Numbered from the stretch's first letter, positions 9,073 to 17,918 are shown. The stretch: DNA of 64,000 nt from Streptomyces uncialis (GCF_001905345.1 NZ_LFBV01000010.1:261955-325954); one strand, 5' to 3'. The notes: generated by a model not told the origin, from the sequence alone. Numbers and translations: made by a program.

Positions 9073-9822
9073 CTAGCTCTTCTCTACGTAACGCAGGGAG
9101 CGCAGGCCGCGCTCCAGGTGCCAGTGCAGATACGCGGACACCAGCCCGCTGCCCTCACGGACATGGCGCGGCTCGCACGCGTCGGCGGTGGGCCAGTCGC
9201 CGGTGAGCAGCGCCCCGAGCAGTTCCAGGGCCTGCGGAGAGGGTACGACGCTGCCCGGTACCCGGCAGTCCCCGCATACGCAGCCGCCCGCGCCCACCGA
9301 GAAGAACCGGTTCGGCCCGGGCATTCCGCACTTGGCGCAGTCCCCGAAACTGGGCGCGTAGCCGTTCACGGCGAGTGAGCGCAGCAGGAACGCGTCAAGG
9401 ACGAGATTCGGCGCGTGCTCGCCCCGGGCGAGGGTCCGCAGCCCCCCGACGAGCAGCAGATACTGCTGGACGGCGGGCTCGCCCTCGTGGTCGGTGAAGC
9501 GTTCGGCGGTCTCCAGCATGGCCGTACCGGCGGTGTACCGGGCGTAGTCGGTGACGATGCCGCCGCCGTAGGGCGCGATCGTCTCGCTCTGGGTGCACAG
9601 CGGCAGACCGCGGCCGATCAGTTCGCTGCCGCGTGCGAAGAACTGCACGTCGACGTGCGAGAACGGTTCGAGGCGGGCCCCGAACTTCGACTTCGTGCGC
9701 CGTACTCCCCGGGCGACCGCGCGCACGCGTCCGTGGCCGCGGGTCAGAAGCGTGATGATGCGGTCGGCCTCACCGAGCTTCTGGGTCCGCAGCACCACCC
9801 CGTCGTCCCGGAACAGACTCAT
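9073..9822 (-). CDS. recO: DNA repair protein RecO
   Basis: This 249-aa protein acts in the RecFOR pathway, loading RecA onto gapped single-stranded DNA. The N-terminal OB-fold begins MSLFRDDGVVLRTQKLGEAD; the helical domain follows. A Cys4 zinc finger is visible (CAKCGMPG near residue 155 and CVCGDC). Length is normal for the family. ATG 9822 is chosen because GGGAGA lies 8 bases upstream; the frame stays open much further upstream through repeats, which is not coding. It is the first gene of a recO-uppS unit. Confidence 0.96.
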   Translation of the reverse strand: MSLFRDDGVVLRTQKLGEADRIITLLTRGHGRVRAVARGVRRTKSKFGARLEPFSHVDVQFFARGSELIGRGLPLCTQSETIAPYGGGIVTDYARYTAGTAMLETAERFTDHEGEPAVQQYLLLVGGLRTLARGEHAPNLVLDAFLLRSLAVNGYAPSFGDCAKCGMPGPNRFFSVGAGGCVCGDCRVPGSVVPSPQALELLGALLTGDWPTADACEPRHVREGSGLVSAYLHWHLERGLRSLRYVEKS

Positions 9823-9926
9823 GCGTTCATTCTCCCGCACGTACGGGGCCCGGCGGACCGCTCCGTAAAGTTCCGGTGCGCTTCGACGGTTCCGGTTCGC
9901 GGCGGCGTCCGATCTGCGGCGGGGGG

Positions 9927-10041
9927 CGTCCGGTTCGCGGCGGGGCGGGAGTCCGGTCCGCGGCGGGGCGGGAGTCCGGTCCGCGGCGGGGCGGGAGTCC
10001 GGTCCGCGGCGGGGCGGGAGTCCGGTCCGCGGCGAGGGGTC
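9927..10041. repeat. 23-bp minisatellite upstream of recO
   Basis: About five tandem copies of a 23-bp unit starting GAGTCCGGTCCGCGGC lie in the 551-bp gap (9823-10373) between divergent recO and the ArsR/DUF5937 gene. Copies are nearly identical. No gene is supported in the gap; promoters for both flanking genes must lie outside or within the repeats. Confidence 0.85.
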
Positions 10042-10207
10042 CGGCGCGGACCGGACGCGTTTCGGCGCGCCCCCGGGGCCCGGCCCGCCTGTCGGGTCAC
10101 GGACCGTGACCGTACGGTGCGGGCTGGGGCCGTACGGGATGAGCCGGGGCGGTACGAGGCGGGGCGGGCGGAGCTGGACCGGGTGAGCCAGGGCGAGCCA
10201 GGACGGG

Positions 10208-10279
10208 CAGCCTGGACCAGCACCGGATGGGCCGCGTGGACCAGTACCGGATGGGCCGCGTGGACCAGTACCGGATGGG
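10208..10279. repeat. 24-bp tandem repeat before the ArsR/DUF5937 gene
   Basis: Three copies of a 24-bp unit containing TGGACCAGTACCGGATGGGC, the first slightly diverged, lie about 100 bp before ATG 10374. They are unrelated to the 23-bp array 170 bp to the left. Confidence 0.8.
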
Positions 10280-10373
10280 CCGGGGTGGTGACCGGATCTC
10301 CGTCTCCGTACGACGAATGACGGACGTGGCCGATCGGGCACCCCATGGCCGGTGGGCCGTGCACCATGGGGAG

Positions 10374-11489
10374 ATGAGCGTCGACATCGACATCACGGGG
10401 CTGCCGCAGGAGCGCGTCACCTTCGGGCCGTCGCCGCTGGCCGAGCTCGGGGCGGCCCTGCACGTGCTCTCCGAATCCGGCCACCACCCGGGCCTGCGCG
10501 GCTGGGCGGCCTCGACCGCCGCGGGGCTGGAGCCGGATCTGCTGAGCCGGATGTCCGAGGCGGAGTTCCTGTGGCGGTCGACGCGGTCGGACATCCTGCT
10601 GCCCGGCCGCCCGGTGCCGTCGGCCACGCTGGCGCGGGAGCTCGACATGGTGGACGAGCTGGACGACGAGACGTACGTCGGGGCCGCGCTGGAGATCAAC
10701 GCGGCGGGCTGCGAGCTGCGCGGCGCGGGCGGGCGCTCCCCGCTGGTGGACGACGCGGCCCGGGACGCCGCGCTGGAGCGGGCGTCGGCGCGCGGCCCCC
10801 GGCAGCTCGGCTTCGCACAGCGTCTGCTGAGGGACCCGGCGGCGGCCCGCGCCTGGATCAGACGGCTGCTGGAGGACTGCGACGAGGCGTTCTTCGCGGG
10901 GGTCTGGCAGCGCGTGCTCCCGCAACTCTCCGCCGACGCGGCGGAGAAGGGAGAGTTGCTGCGCCGCAGGAGCCTCACGGACGCGCTCAAGGCGGTCTCC
11001 CCGACCGTGGCCCTGAAGGAGGACGCACGGGGCCGGCGCATCACCGTCGACAAGCTGTCCCACGCGCGCGCGGACGCCGTACAGCAGGGTGTCGACCCCG
11101 GTGTCACGTTCGTACCGAGCGCGTTCGGCTGGCCGCATCTGATCGTGCGGCACGCGCCGGGGTGGCGTCCCGTGGTCGGGTACCCGGTCGCCTCGCCGGA
11201 GGTGCGGCCAGGACCGGGCACGTCCGAGCTGGTGGAGAAGCGGCTGATGGCGCTGGCCCACCCGGTCCGGATACGCCTGTGCTGGGAACTGGCCCGCGCC
11301 CCGTGCACGACGAGCGAGCTGGCGAAGGGCTTCGGGATGACGGCGCCCGAAGTGTCACGCCATCTGAAGGCCCTGCGCGAGGCCGGAATGCTCACCACGA
11401 GGCGGCACGGACGGTACGTGCAGCACCAGTTGGACGTGGGGGTGGTGGCGCGACTGGGAGGCGACTTCCTCGAAGCGATCCTGCGCTGA
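10374..11489 (+). CDS. ArsR-type HTH regulator with DUF5937 N-terminal domain
   Basis: The 371-aa protein has a DUF5937-like N-terminal region (DIDITGLPQERVTFGPSPLAELGAALHVL) of about 230 residues. The last 90 residues form an ArsR-like winged helix (VEKRLMALAHPVRIRLCWELARAPCTTSELAKGFGMTAPEVSRHLKALREAGMLTTRRHGRYVQHQL). It is probably a DNA-binding repressor sensing an unknown signal through the N-terminal part. No Cys metal site typical of ArsR/SmtB is seen in the recognition helix. ATG 10374 fits the family start, though its ribosome site (GGGGAG) is close. The neighbours do not suggest a target. Confidence 0.85.
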   Translation: MSVDIDITGLPQERVTFGPSPLAELGAALHVLSESGHHPGLRGWAASTAAGLEPDLLSRMSEAEFLWRSTRSDILLPGRPVPSATLARELDMVDELDDETYVGAALEINAAGCELRGAGGRSPLVDDAARDAALERASARGPRQLGFAQRLLRDPAAARAWIRRLLEDCDEAFFAGVWQRVLPQLSADAAEKGELLRRRSLTDALKAVSPTVALKEDARGRRITVDKLSHARADAVQQGVDPGVTFVPSAFGWPHLIVRHAPGWRPVVGYPVASPEVRPGPGTSELVEKRLMALAHPVRIRLCWELARAPCTTSELAKGFGMTAPEVSRHLKALREAGMLTTRRHGRYVQHQLDVGVVARLGGDFLEAILR

Positions 11490-11510
11490 CGGCGGGACCC
11501 GGCCGTCGGA

Positions 11511-12347
11511 CTACTGGTCGCCTTCCCGGCTTCGCGACAGCTCGTCCCTGACGGACTCCAGCAGTCTCGTCGACTCGTCGCCGCCCATGGCGTGCCGGGC
11601 GAACCCGGAGAACTTCGCGACGTACAGGGCGACGTCCCGGGGGTCGGTCACGACGACTTCCGCGTGCACGGTCTCGACGGTCACGGCCCGGTCGTCCCGG
11701 ATGACGAACGCGTGGTTCGGGAAGTCATGCTTCCGCCCGGCCAGCGGCACGACCCGCACGTCCACGTTCGGCAGGCGGGACAACGACGCCAGCCGGTCGA
11801 GCTGACCGGCCAGGACCACGGGCGGAACGATCAGCCAGCGTAGTACCGGTTCGGTGATCACGAACCGGAACGTCTTGGTCTCGTCGTACAGCACCTCCTG
11901 CCGTTCAAGTCGCGCGGCGACCGTCCGGCGGACCGTCTCCTCGGACAGATCCTCGTGACGGGACAGGACCGCGCGCATGTACTCCGGGGTCTGGAGCAGA
12001 CCCGGTACCAGCACGGGTTGGAACAGCCGCAGAAGGCTCATCCTGGCCTCTACGGCCTGGAGTTGCCGCTGCGCCTTGTGGAGCCCCGCACGCTGGATCA
12101 GGCGCCACGCCGTGGCCTCCGTGGCGACGGCGCGCGCGGCGTTCATGTACTCCGCCTTGACGTCGTCCGAGACGCCGATGGCGGTCAGGATGCGATCGAC
12201 GTCGTCAGCACTCGGCGACAGCTTCCCTGTCTCGATCTTGCTGAGCTTGCTCTGGGACATGACAGCGCCACGGGCCACCGCCTTCCCCGCCTTCCCGGAA
12301 GCGTTCCGCAGCACCCGCAGCGCGACACCAAGCTCTGAACGGTTCAC
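11511..12347 (-). CDS. XRE-family regulator with DUF5753 domain (no DUF397 partner nearby)
   Basis: The 278-aa protein has an N-terminal HTH (LGVALRVLRNASGKAGKAVARGAVMSQSKLSKIETGKLSPSADDVDRILTA) followed by DUF5753 with the diagnostic LVPGLLQTPEYMRAVL and a C-terminal VVVTDPRDVALYVAKFSGF region. Relatives in Streptomyces usually act with a small DUF397 protein encoded next door. None is found within several kb here, the closest being at 19.7 kb with its own regulator. GTG 12347 has GAGGA 6 bases upstream. Its target is unknown. Confidence 0.88.
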   Translation of the reverse strand: MNRSELGVALRVLRNASGKAGKAVARGAVMSQSKLSKIETGKLSPSADDVDRILTAIGVSDDVKAEYMNAARAVATEATAWRLIQRAGLHKAQRQLQAVEARMSLLRLFQPVLVPGLLQTPEYMRAVLSRHEDLSEETVRRTVAARLERQEVLYDETKTFRFVITEPVLRWLIVPPVVLAGQLDRLASLSRLPNVDVRVVPLAGRKHDFPNHAFVIRDDRAVTVETVHAEVVVTDPRDVALYVAKFSGFARHAMGGDESTRLLESVRDELSRSREGDQ

Positions 12348-12448
12348 TCGGCGTCCTCTGTCCACCGGTCCGGGAACGGCACGGCGTGAGTCAGGGCATG
12401 CGCTCGGTGCGAGCTGTGCCGCTGTCCCTCATGAGCGTTCCCCTCACC

Positions 12449-12471
12449 GCACCGCCCTTCGCGGGCGGTGC
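12449..12471. other. Perfect stem-loop between divergent genes
   Basis: GCACCGCCC and GGGCGGTGC pair perfectly (9 bp) around a 5-base loop. It sits between the divergent starts at 12347 and 12580, so it is not an ordinary terminator; it could be an operator or a 5'-leader structure. Confidence 0.45.
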
Positions 12472-12579
12472 TTGCCGTGGTCCCGGGCTGCCTCGTCCCA
12501 TGCTTCCGGCCCGCCGGGGCCGGGGGCAAGAGGTTCCTCTTTCCGGAACGGGAAACCGTGACGCCCTACCATCGGGCGC

Positions 12580-12957
12580 ATGATCGCGGAATTGCAGTGC
12601 GTGGTGCTGGACTGTCCCGAACCGGCGCGGCTCGCCGCGTTCTACGCCGCGCTGCTCGGCGGGACGGTCGACCGGCCGGACCCCCGCTGGGCGGTGGACG
12701 GTGACTGGTCGACCGTGCACACCCCGGGCGGCCAGGTCCTCGCCTTCCAGCGGGTACGGGATCATCGTCCGCCCGCGTGGCCCGACCCGGCGCGCCCCCA
12801 GCAGTTCCATCTCGACCTCGGCGTCCCCGACCTGGACCGGGCAGAACGGGAAGTCCTGGCGCTGGGCGCACGGCTGCTGGACGCGGGCCCGGGGGACCAG
12901 GGTTGGCGGGTCTACGCGGACCCCGCGGGCCACCCGTTCTGCCTGGTGCGCCACTGA
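12580..12957 (+). CDS. VOC (glyoxalase-like) family protein
   Basis: The 125-aa protein holds the two beta-alpha-beta-beta-beta repeats of the VOC fold: LQCVVLDCPEPARLAAFYAALLG at the start and QQFHLDLGVPDLDRAEREVLALGARLLD in the second half, ending VYADPAGHPFCLVRH. The family includes metal-dependent dioxygenases, isomerases and resistance proteins, and small single-domain members like this one usually have no assigned reaction. There are potential metal ligands (His in FHLDLG, Asp/Glu elsewhere), but a site is not certain. Confidence 0.85.
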   Translation: MIAELQCVVLDCPEPARLAAFYAALLGGTVDRPDPRWAVDGDWSTVHTPGGQVLAFQRVRDHRPPAWPDPARPQQFHLDLGVPDLDRAEREVLALGARLLDAGPGDQGWRVYADPAGHPFCLVRH

Positions 12958-13014
12958 CGCCGACCCGTGGCCATGCGCCGCGGTCCTGGGTGGCGGCCCC
13001 GTCTCGCTACGGGA

Positions 13015-13488
13015 TCAGTGCTGGATCAGGCCGCCTACCGGGACGGGAGCGACATGGCCGGTCGCCGGGAGGGTCCGCGCCAGGTCGAGGCCGATGTCGA
13101 CCAGCGATGACCGCCGCAAGCCCGCGACCTCGGCGAACGGGGTCCAGACGCACCCGGCGGTCGCACCGTTCGGCTCGGGCCGGAGTCTGCCGCCGGTGAC
13201 ACGGACCTGGTAGAAGACGCCGACGTTCTGGTGCTCCGGTCCACGGGGGACGGCGCGTTCAGCGGCGGGGATGATCCTGGAGTCCACGCCCAGCAGCCGT
13301 TCGACCACCGCCTCGCAACCGGTCTCCTCCGCGACCTCCCGGATCACCGCGTCGAACGGATCCTCAGCCTGCTCGACCCTGCCGCCCGGAAGCGTCCAGT
13401 TGATCCCACCCTTCGCCGGTACGTGGGCGACGAGCAGCACCCGCCCGTCCTCGACGCACACGGCGTACGCCGCCGGCCGGAAACTCAT
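13015..13488 (-). CDS. Nudix hydrolase
   Basis: The 157-aa protein hydrolyses an NDP-X type substrate, identity unknown. The Nudix box is complete, G-x5-E-x7-REVAEETG, at about residues 36-58, followed by VERLLGVDSRIIPAAERAVPRGPEHQNVGVFY. The length is normal for a stand-alone Nudix enzyme. It converges with the VOC gene (57-bp gap) and is followed on the same strand, after 84 bp upstream, by the end of the sigma factor gene; any functional tie is unsupported. Confidence 0.9.
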   Translation of the reverse strand: MSFRPAAYAVCVEDGRVLLVAHVPAKGGINWTLPGGRVEQAEDPFDAVIREVAEETGCEAVVERLLGVDSRIIPAAERAVPRGPEHQNVGVFYQVRVTGGRLRPEPNGATAGCVWTPFAEVAGLRRSSLVDIGLDLARTLPATGHVAPVPVGGLIQH

Positions 13489-13572
13489 CCGACGGACGCT
13501 ACCCGAAGTGCGGTGCGGCGGTCCGTCCGCCGAGGTGCGCCCGGCTGCCGGGACGGGGGTGGCGGCGGCCGG

Positions 13573-14544
13573 TCAGCTCCGCTCGTTCCACGCCTGGAGC
13601 TTCTCCGGGTTGCGGACGGCCCAGATGTGGGTGACCCGGCCGCCGATGAGACCGAACGCGGCCACGGTCACGGTGACGCCGTCGTGCTGGGCGACCAGGC
13701 CGGGGCGGCCGTTGACCGTCCGCTCCAGCAGCGTCAGCCCGGGGGCCTTGGCCGCGATATGGATCAGGTACTCCGCGATGCGCTCGCCGCCCTCGACCGG
13801 GCGGAGGGCGGCGCCGGCCAGTCCGCCGCCGTCCGCGATCATCGTGGCGCCGGGGTCGAGAAGACCGACCAGCGCCTCGATGTCCTTGGCCTCCCACGCC
13901 TCCTTGAAATCCCGCACCACACCGGCCTGCCCGGCCGCCGGAACGGCCGGGGCCTTCGCGGCACGCACCCGCTTGCGGGCCGAGGCCGCCAGCTGACGGC
14001 AGGCGGCCGGTGTCCGGCCGACCATCCCCGCGACCTCCGCGAAGGGGTACCGGAAGACATCGTGCAGGATGAACGCCACGCGTTCGGCCGGTGTCATCGA
14101 CTCCAGCACGACGAGGAACGCCATGCTCACCGACTCGTCCAGGGTGACCCGGTCGGCGGGGTCGGCCGGCCCCGCCCCGCCGCCGCCCGCGCGCCCGCTC
14201 ATCCACTCCGTACGGTCGGGCAGCGGCTCGGGTATCCACTCCCCTACGTAGCGCTCGCGCCGGACCCGCGCCGAGCCGAGCACGTCCAGACAGACACGGG
14301 TGGCCACCGTCGTCAGCCAGGCACCCGGTGACTCGACTGCCTCCTGCCGCTCCCGCGACAGCGCGTACCAGCGGGCGTACGTCTCCTGGACGGCGTCCTC
14401 GGCCTCGGCCAGTGAACCGAGCAGCCGGTAACCGATGTTGATCAGCCGCCGCCGCTCACCGACGACCACGCCCAGGGTCGGCTCGGACCACTCACGCACG
14501 GGCTCGGACGGCGTACTGGACGGGCTGCTGGACGGGCTGCTCAT
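13573..14544 (-). CDS. sigJ: RNA polymerase sigma factor, SigJ/ECF41-like
   Basis: This 323-aa extracytoplasmic-function sigma factor has region 2 (RRRLINIGYRLLGSLAEAEDAVQETYARW) and region 4 (PAERVAFILHDVFRYPFAEVAGMVGRTPAACRQLAASARKRV). An extra C-terminal SnoaL-like domain of about 120 residues is fused (FKEAWEAKDIEALVGLLDPGATMIADGGG). This fusion defines the ECF41 group, in which the extra domain replaces an anti-sigma factor as the control element. ATG 14544 follows GGGAGAAG. A membrane protein gene is divergent from it. Confidence 0.9.
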   Translation of the reverse strand: MSSPSSSPSSTPSEPVREWSEPTLGVVVGERRRLINIGYRLLGSLAEAEDAVQETYARWYALSRERQEAVESPGAWLTTVATRVCLDVLGSARVRRERYVGEWIPEPLPDRTEWMSGRAGGGGAGPADPADRVTLDESVSMAFLVVLESMTPAERVAFILHDVFRYPFAEVAGMVGRTPAACRQLAASARKRVRAAKAPAVPAAGQAGVVRDFKEAWEAKDIEALVGLLDPGATMIADGGGLAGAALRPVEGGERIAEYLIHIAAKAPGLTLLERTVNGRPGLVAQHDGVTVTVAAFGLIGGRVTHIWAVRNPEKLQAWNERS

Positions 14545-14711
14545 GGTCGCGTCTTCTCCCTGGTTCGTCCCGGCCGCTCCCGCTCCCGCCTCGGCGGAAC
14601 ACCGCACCGGACCGTGGCTCCGGCGTCCCGCCTCACATCCCGCGAGCCCACGTCGTCGGAGTACCGAGACACTACCGATCCGCCGCCGCGAGGCGAAGAA
14701 GGGACCGAGCC

Positions 14712-15116
14712 ATGGCCGCACGGACGACGACTGGGCACCGCAGCCACACCTTCCTCCAGGCCGCGATATCCCTCCAGACCCTGGCCCTGCTCTTCCAGAC
14801 CGTCACCGCCGGGATACTCCTGTCCTCGTCCCACGGCTACGCCCTGCACGACGTCGGATCACGCGTGCTGTACGCCGCGTCGATGCTGTACGTGATCGCC
14901 GCGATCCTGACGTGGCGACCGGGCGGCGGCCCGCCCCGCCCGATCCTGTACGCGACCGGGTTCCTGGTACTCGCCTCGGTCCAGGTGGCGTCGGGCGTCG
15001 CGCACGTGACGTCCCTCCATGTCCCCCTGGGCATCCTCATGTTCGGCCTGAGCGTGCTGGCGCTGGTCCAGGTGCTGTCGGCCAGGCGGTCGCAGAGCGT
15101 CGGCACCCGGTCGTAG
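14712..15116 (+). CDS. Small four-helix membrane protein
   Basis: The 134-aa protein has four hydrophobic helices (FLQAAISLQTLALLFQTVTAGILL; VLYAASMLYVIAAILTW; ILYATGFLVLASVQVASGVAH; LGILMFGLSVLALVQVLSA) and a short basic end. I do not recognise a named family. It is divergent from the sigma factor gene with a 167-bp gap, an arrangement in which the sigma factor often controls the neighbour; that link is inference. Confidence 0.75.
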   Translation: MAARTTTGHRSHTFLQAAISLQTLALLFQTVTAGILLSSSHGYALHDVGSRVLYAASMLYVIAAILTWRPGGGPPRPILYATGFLVLASVQVASGVAHVTSLHVPLGILMFGLSVLALVQVLSARRSQSVGTRS

Positions 15117-15790
15117 CCGCCGCGCGACGATCGGCCGTCGGCTCCGTCGGCTCCGTCGGCCGTCGGCTCCGTCATCGGGACTCGGCGTCGTGGCACGCGG
15201 TACAGGTCATCGGACGATCGGCACGGGGATCCGGGGGTAACGGGGCCCGACCGGTCAGCCGTTCCCGGCTCGCGCCAGCAGAAATGTGGCCGCTCTGCCA
15301 CGGCCATGACGGTGAAGTCGGCCACTCTAACGGGGTAATGCCCGACAGATCATGAAACAGTATATTAGGAAGGGCTACGAAGTAGACCGAAGACGACAAG
15401 TGACTGAGCTTCAGGTTCCTGTGTCCCAGCGCCCGACGCGGTTCGCCCGGTACCAGTAGCGGCATCGCGAAGAAGGGCCAACACGGCCGCTTCTGTCTCC
15501 CACCCCAAGGAAACGACCGGCTGCGGGAACACGCAGCCGGATGGCGATCGACGTCATGTCGGCCACGACCAGGTGAGCGTCCACCGGACGGTCCTCTTCC
15601 GCCGTCCGGTCACGCGGCCACCGACTTCAGGTCCGCCGGAATGCCTCAACGCGCGGGCCCTCTCGCCCTTCATCCGTTCCGGCCGACGAGCCAGCCGGAC
15701 CACCCCCTCGTGCCCCAGCCGCGCCGAAGTGGCGCGGGGCAAAGCGCTGCTGCCACTGCCACCACTCCACCCCACAGCAGGAGTTGACCC
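15117..15790. other. 674-bp gap with local AT-rich stretch
   Basis: The left end carries short GTCGGCTCC direct repeats (about 15131-15175). Around 15345-15400 the sequence becomes AT-rich for this genome (CATGAAACAGTATATTAGG), which may mark a promoter or an old insertion point. A hairpin lies at 15517-15540 and the ribosome site of the next gene at 15779-15783. Open frames here show no GC3 bias and are not called. Confidence 0.5.
15517..15540. terminator. Perfect 9-bp stem-loop, probable terminator
   Basis: CCGGCTGCG and CGCAGCCGG pair around a 6-base loop. It may insulate the accessory gene at 15791 from upstream transcription or be a leader structure in its mRNA. Confidence 0.45.
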
Positions 15791-17314
15791 ATGAGTGCAT
15801 GCGGATGTGGGCAGTCCCCCCTCGTCATCGGCGGCTGCCGGCCCTCCAAGCCGGCCTGTCCGCCCGCCCCCTGTCCCCCGGTCGCTTGTACCGGCTCCAA
15901 GCCGAGCGAACACTGCGAGACGACCCCCCTGCGCGACTCCGCGCCGTACCGGGTCACGGCGACCGCGACCAGCACCGACCCGACGCCGTACTACACCATC
16001 GCCAACACCCACGCAGCGGTGGACCCCGTCGTCGCCCAGACCATCCTGAACAGCGGCACGGGCACGTTCCCGGCCGACGACGGAACGCACAACGGCCAGC
16101 ACACCTGGCTCGCCGGCGTCGTGCACATCGACCCCACGACACTGCGCGGCGATCCCACCAGCGTCACCGTCAGCGCCTCGGTCCATGTCCACAACGACGG
16201 CAGGAACACCGCCTGTCAGCTCTACGGCCGTTTCGCCCTGTGGAACGGCACGACCCCGATCCGCACCGATCTCCTGGGCCCACCCGATCTGCCGGCGGGT
16301 GGTGACGACAACGGCGTCATCCCACCGACCACCGTGCCCCTCGCGGATGTCCTCGCGGGAAGGGTCGTCGTCGAGCTCAACCTGGAGACAGGCAACGACG
16401 ACACCTGCCGGGTCGGCCCCAAGCAGTGGACCGTCGACAGCTTCGTCCTTACCGTCCAGGCGTCCGCCCCGGGCTGCGGCAGGCCGTTCCTCCGTACGAC
16501 CTGCCGTGACTGCGACGGCGCGGTCACCTGCACGACCGACACCCTGGACGGCTCGATCCCCTACGCCCCGGTCCCGCCGGTCGTCCCGGTCGCCTCCTGC
16601 CAGGACGGCTGCGCCACCGCCCGCCCTCCGTGCGTCTCCACGGACCGGGGCAACGCCATCACCCGGGGCAGCGACGGGTGTCTGTACGCGCCCGACACAC
16701 CCGCCCTGGACCCGTCCCCGTGCAACGCCGCACGGAACACCACCGGCGGGCTGCTCGTGCCACGGATCGACCTGACGGGTATCGCCCCTGGCGGCAACAT
16801 CAGCACCCAGCGGTCCGTGGACATCGATGTCACCGGGACGCCCGGCTGCCCCGAAAGGTGGCGGATCGGCGCCCGCCTCACCCCGGTGAGCGCGTTCCGC
16901 AACGCGGAGAGGCAGCACGCCGACCTCCTGGCCCGGACAGGCACCGACGTACCGATCCCCGAGTCCGACATCGTGCTCCCGGAAGCGGGGGTGTACCACA
17001 TCGACAGCGACGTACGGTACGCGCTCGGTTCCGCCACGGGCGGCAGCGGCTACATCATCGGCTGGCTCAGGGACGAGACCACGGACACCCTTCTGACGAG
17101 CTTCACCCAGATCGCGGTGATCAACGCGGCGAGGCAGCAGCAGTACGGCGGAACCACACACATCATGACCGAGTACGCGGTCACCTCCGGCCCCCGGACG
17201 GTCCGTCTGCACCTGATGTTCGTCCTCACCGGCGGCAAGATCACCAACGCCGAGGCCGGCGGCACCGACAGCAACGGCGCGACCCGGATGCGCCACCTCA
17301 AGGTCAGGGATTAG
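15791..17314 (+). CDS. Cys-rich protein of unknown function, possible phage-like structural origin
   Basis: I do not recognise a family. The 507 residues start with a Cys/Pro-rich head (about ten Cys in the first 45 residues, MSACGCGQSPLVIGGC), with no signal peptide or membrane helix. Two similar beta-rich halves follow, separated by a second Cys/Pro segment near residues 220-300 (CGRPFLRTTCRDCDGAVTC, CQDGCATARPPC). The C-terminus (YIIGWLRDETTDTLLTSF, then a Gly-rich TNAEAGGTDSNGA and HLKVRD) has the feel of tail-fibre or C1q-like domains. AGGAG at 15779-15783 supports ATG 15791. Its stop shares 4 bases with the stop of the convergent gene at 17311. No phage genes are beside it. Confidence 0.7.
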   Translation: MSACGCGQSPLVIGGCRPSKPACPPAPCPPVACTGSKPSEHCETTPLRDSAPYRVTATATSTDPTPYYTIANTHAAVDPVVAQTILNSGTGTFPADDGTHNGQHTWLAGVVHIDPTTLRGDPTSVTVSASVHVHNDGRNTACQLYGRFALWNGTTPIRTDLLGPPDLPAGGDDNGVIPPTTVPLADVLAGRVVVELNLETGNDDTCRVGPKQWTVDSFVLTVQASAPGCGRPFLRTTCRDCDGAVTCTTDTLDGSIPYAPVPPVVPVASCQDGCATARPPCVSTDRGNAITRGSDGCLYAPDTPALDPSPCNAARNTTGGLLVPRIDLTGIAPGGNISTQRSVDIDVTGTPGCPERWRIGARLTPVSAFRNAERQHADLLARTGTDVPIPESDIVLPEAGVYHIDSDVRYALGSATGGSGYIIGWLRDETTDTLLTSFTQIAVINAARQQQYGGTTHIMTEYAVTSGPRTVRLHLMFVLTGGKITNAEAGGTDSNGATRMRHLKVRD

Positions 17315-17553
17315 CCGTCGCTTCGTTCGGCGGGTGGGCGTTGGCCGACGCGCGGCCAACCGCGCTGGGTGTGGTCGGCGGTGCACGCGCCCCGGGCGTG
17401 GACGTGCTCGGCGCACACGTGGTGCGTGACGCTGACGCTCCCGCTCATGCTTCCGTACCCGATGACCACCGGGGCGATGGTCCAACGCCCGCACAGGCAG
17501 CAGTGCTCACCGCGCACCGGGGGCACTTGGGGGAAGAGGCCGTCGTACGTCAT
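17311..17553 (-). CDS. Small Cys/His-rich protein, putative zinc-binding
   Basis: The 80-aa product has HCCLCGRW (CxxC) followed about 25 residues later by HHVCAEHVH, a spacing that suits a zinc ribbon. It begins MTYDGLFPQVPPVRGE. Function is unknown. ATG 17553 overlaps the stop of the upstream gene (ATGA), so the two are translationally coupled. Its end overlaps the convergent Cys-rich gene by 4 bases. Confidence 0.7.
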   Translation of the reverse strand: MTYDGLFPQVPPVRGEHCCLCGRWTIAPVVIGYGSMSGSVSVTHHVCAEHVHARGACTADHTQRGWPRVGQRPPAERSDG

Positions 17554-17918
17554 GCGGGCATCCCGGCCCCGGCCCTGACCCCGGCCCTGGTCACGTCGGA
17601 GCCGTCGAACGTGAACGGCAGGTCCACCCCGAGGGTCGCCGCCGCGACCGCCGCCCGCCGCTCGTACTGCCGCTCGCGCTCCTCCTGCTCCCCGATCCAG
17701 TCCCGCAGATACGGCGGGACGCGGTGCCCCCACGGCGACGGGACGGACCGCGCCAGGACGTGTACGGGGATCGGGGTACGGGCGGCGCAGATGACCAAGG
17801 GGACGGGCCCGGTCCGGACTGCGAGGTGTCCGGCACTGTGGCGTCCGGGACGGGTACGCCGGGTCCAGGGGAGGACGTTCAGCACCCGTACAAGGGCACG
17901 GGCGATAGCATCACGCAT
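17550..17918 (-). CDS. Hypothetical basic protein
   Basis: The 122-aa protein starts with an amphipathic MRDAIARALVRVLNVLP and an Arg-rich WTRRTRPGRHSA, and later holds an Arg/Glu-rich helix (IGEQEERERQYERRAAVAAAT). No family is recognised with confidence; similar small genes occur beside HTH/DUF397 loci in Streptomyces, from memory. GGAG lies 11 bases before the ATG. It is the third gene of four in this strand and overlaps the next by 4 bases. Confidence 0.65.
   Translation of the reverse strand: MRDAIARALVRVLNVLPWTRRTRPGRHSAGHLAVRTGPVPLVICAARTPIPVHVLARSVPSPWGHRVPPYLRDWIGEQEERERQYERRAAVAAATLGVDLPFTFDGSDVTRAGVRAGAGMPA

Noticed and set aside
15172..15465. 97-aa minus-strand frame in the gap before the Cys-rich gene
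   Set aside because: No third-position GC bias, no recognisable domain, weak start.
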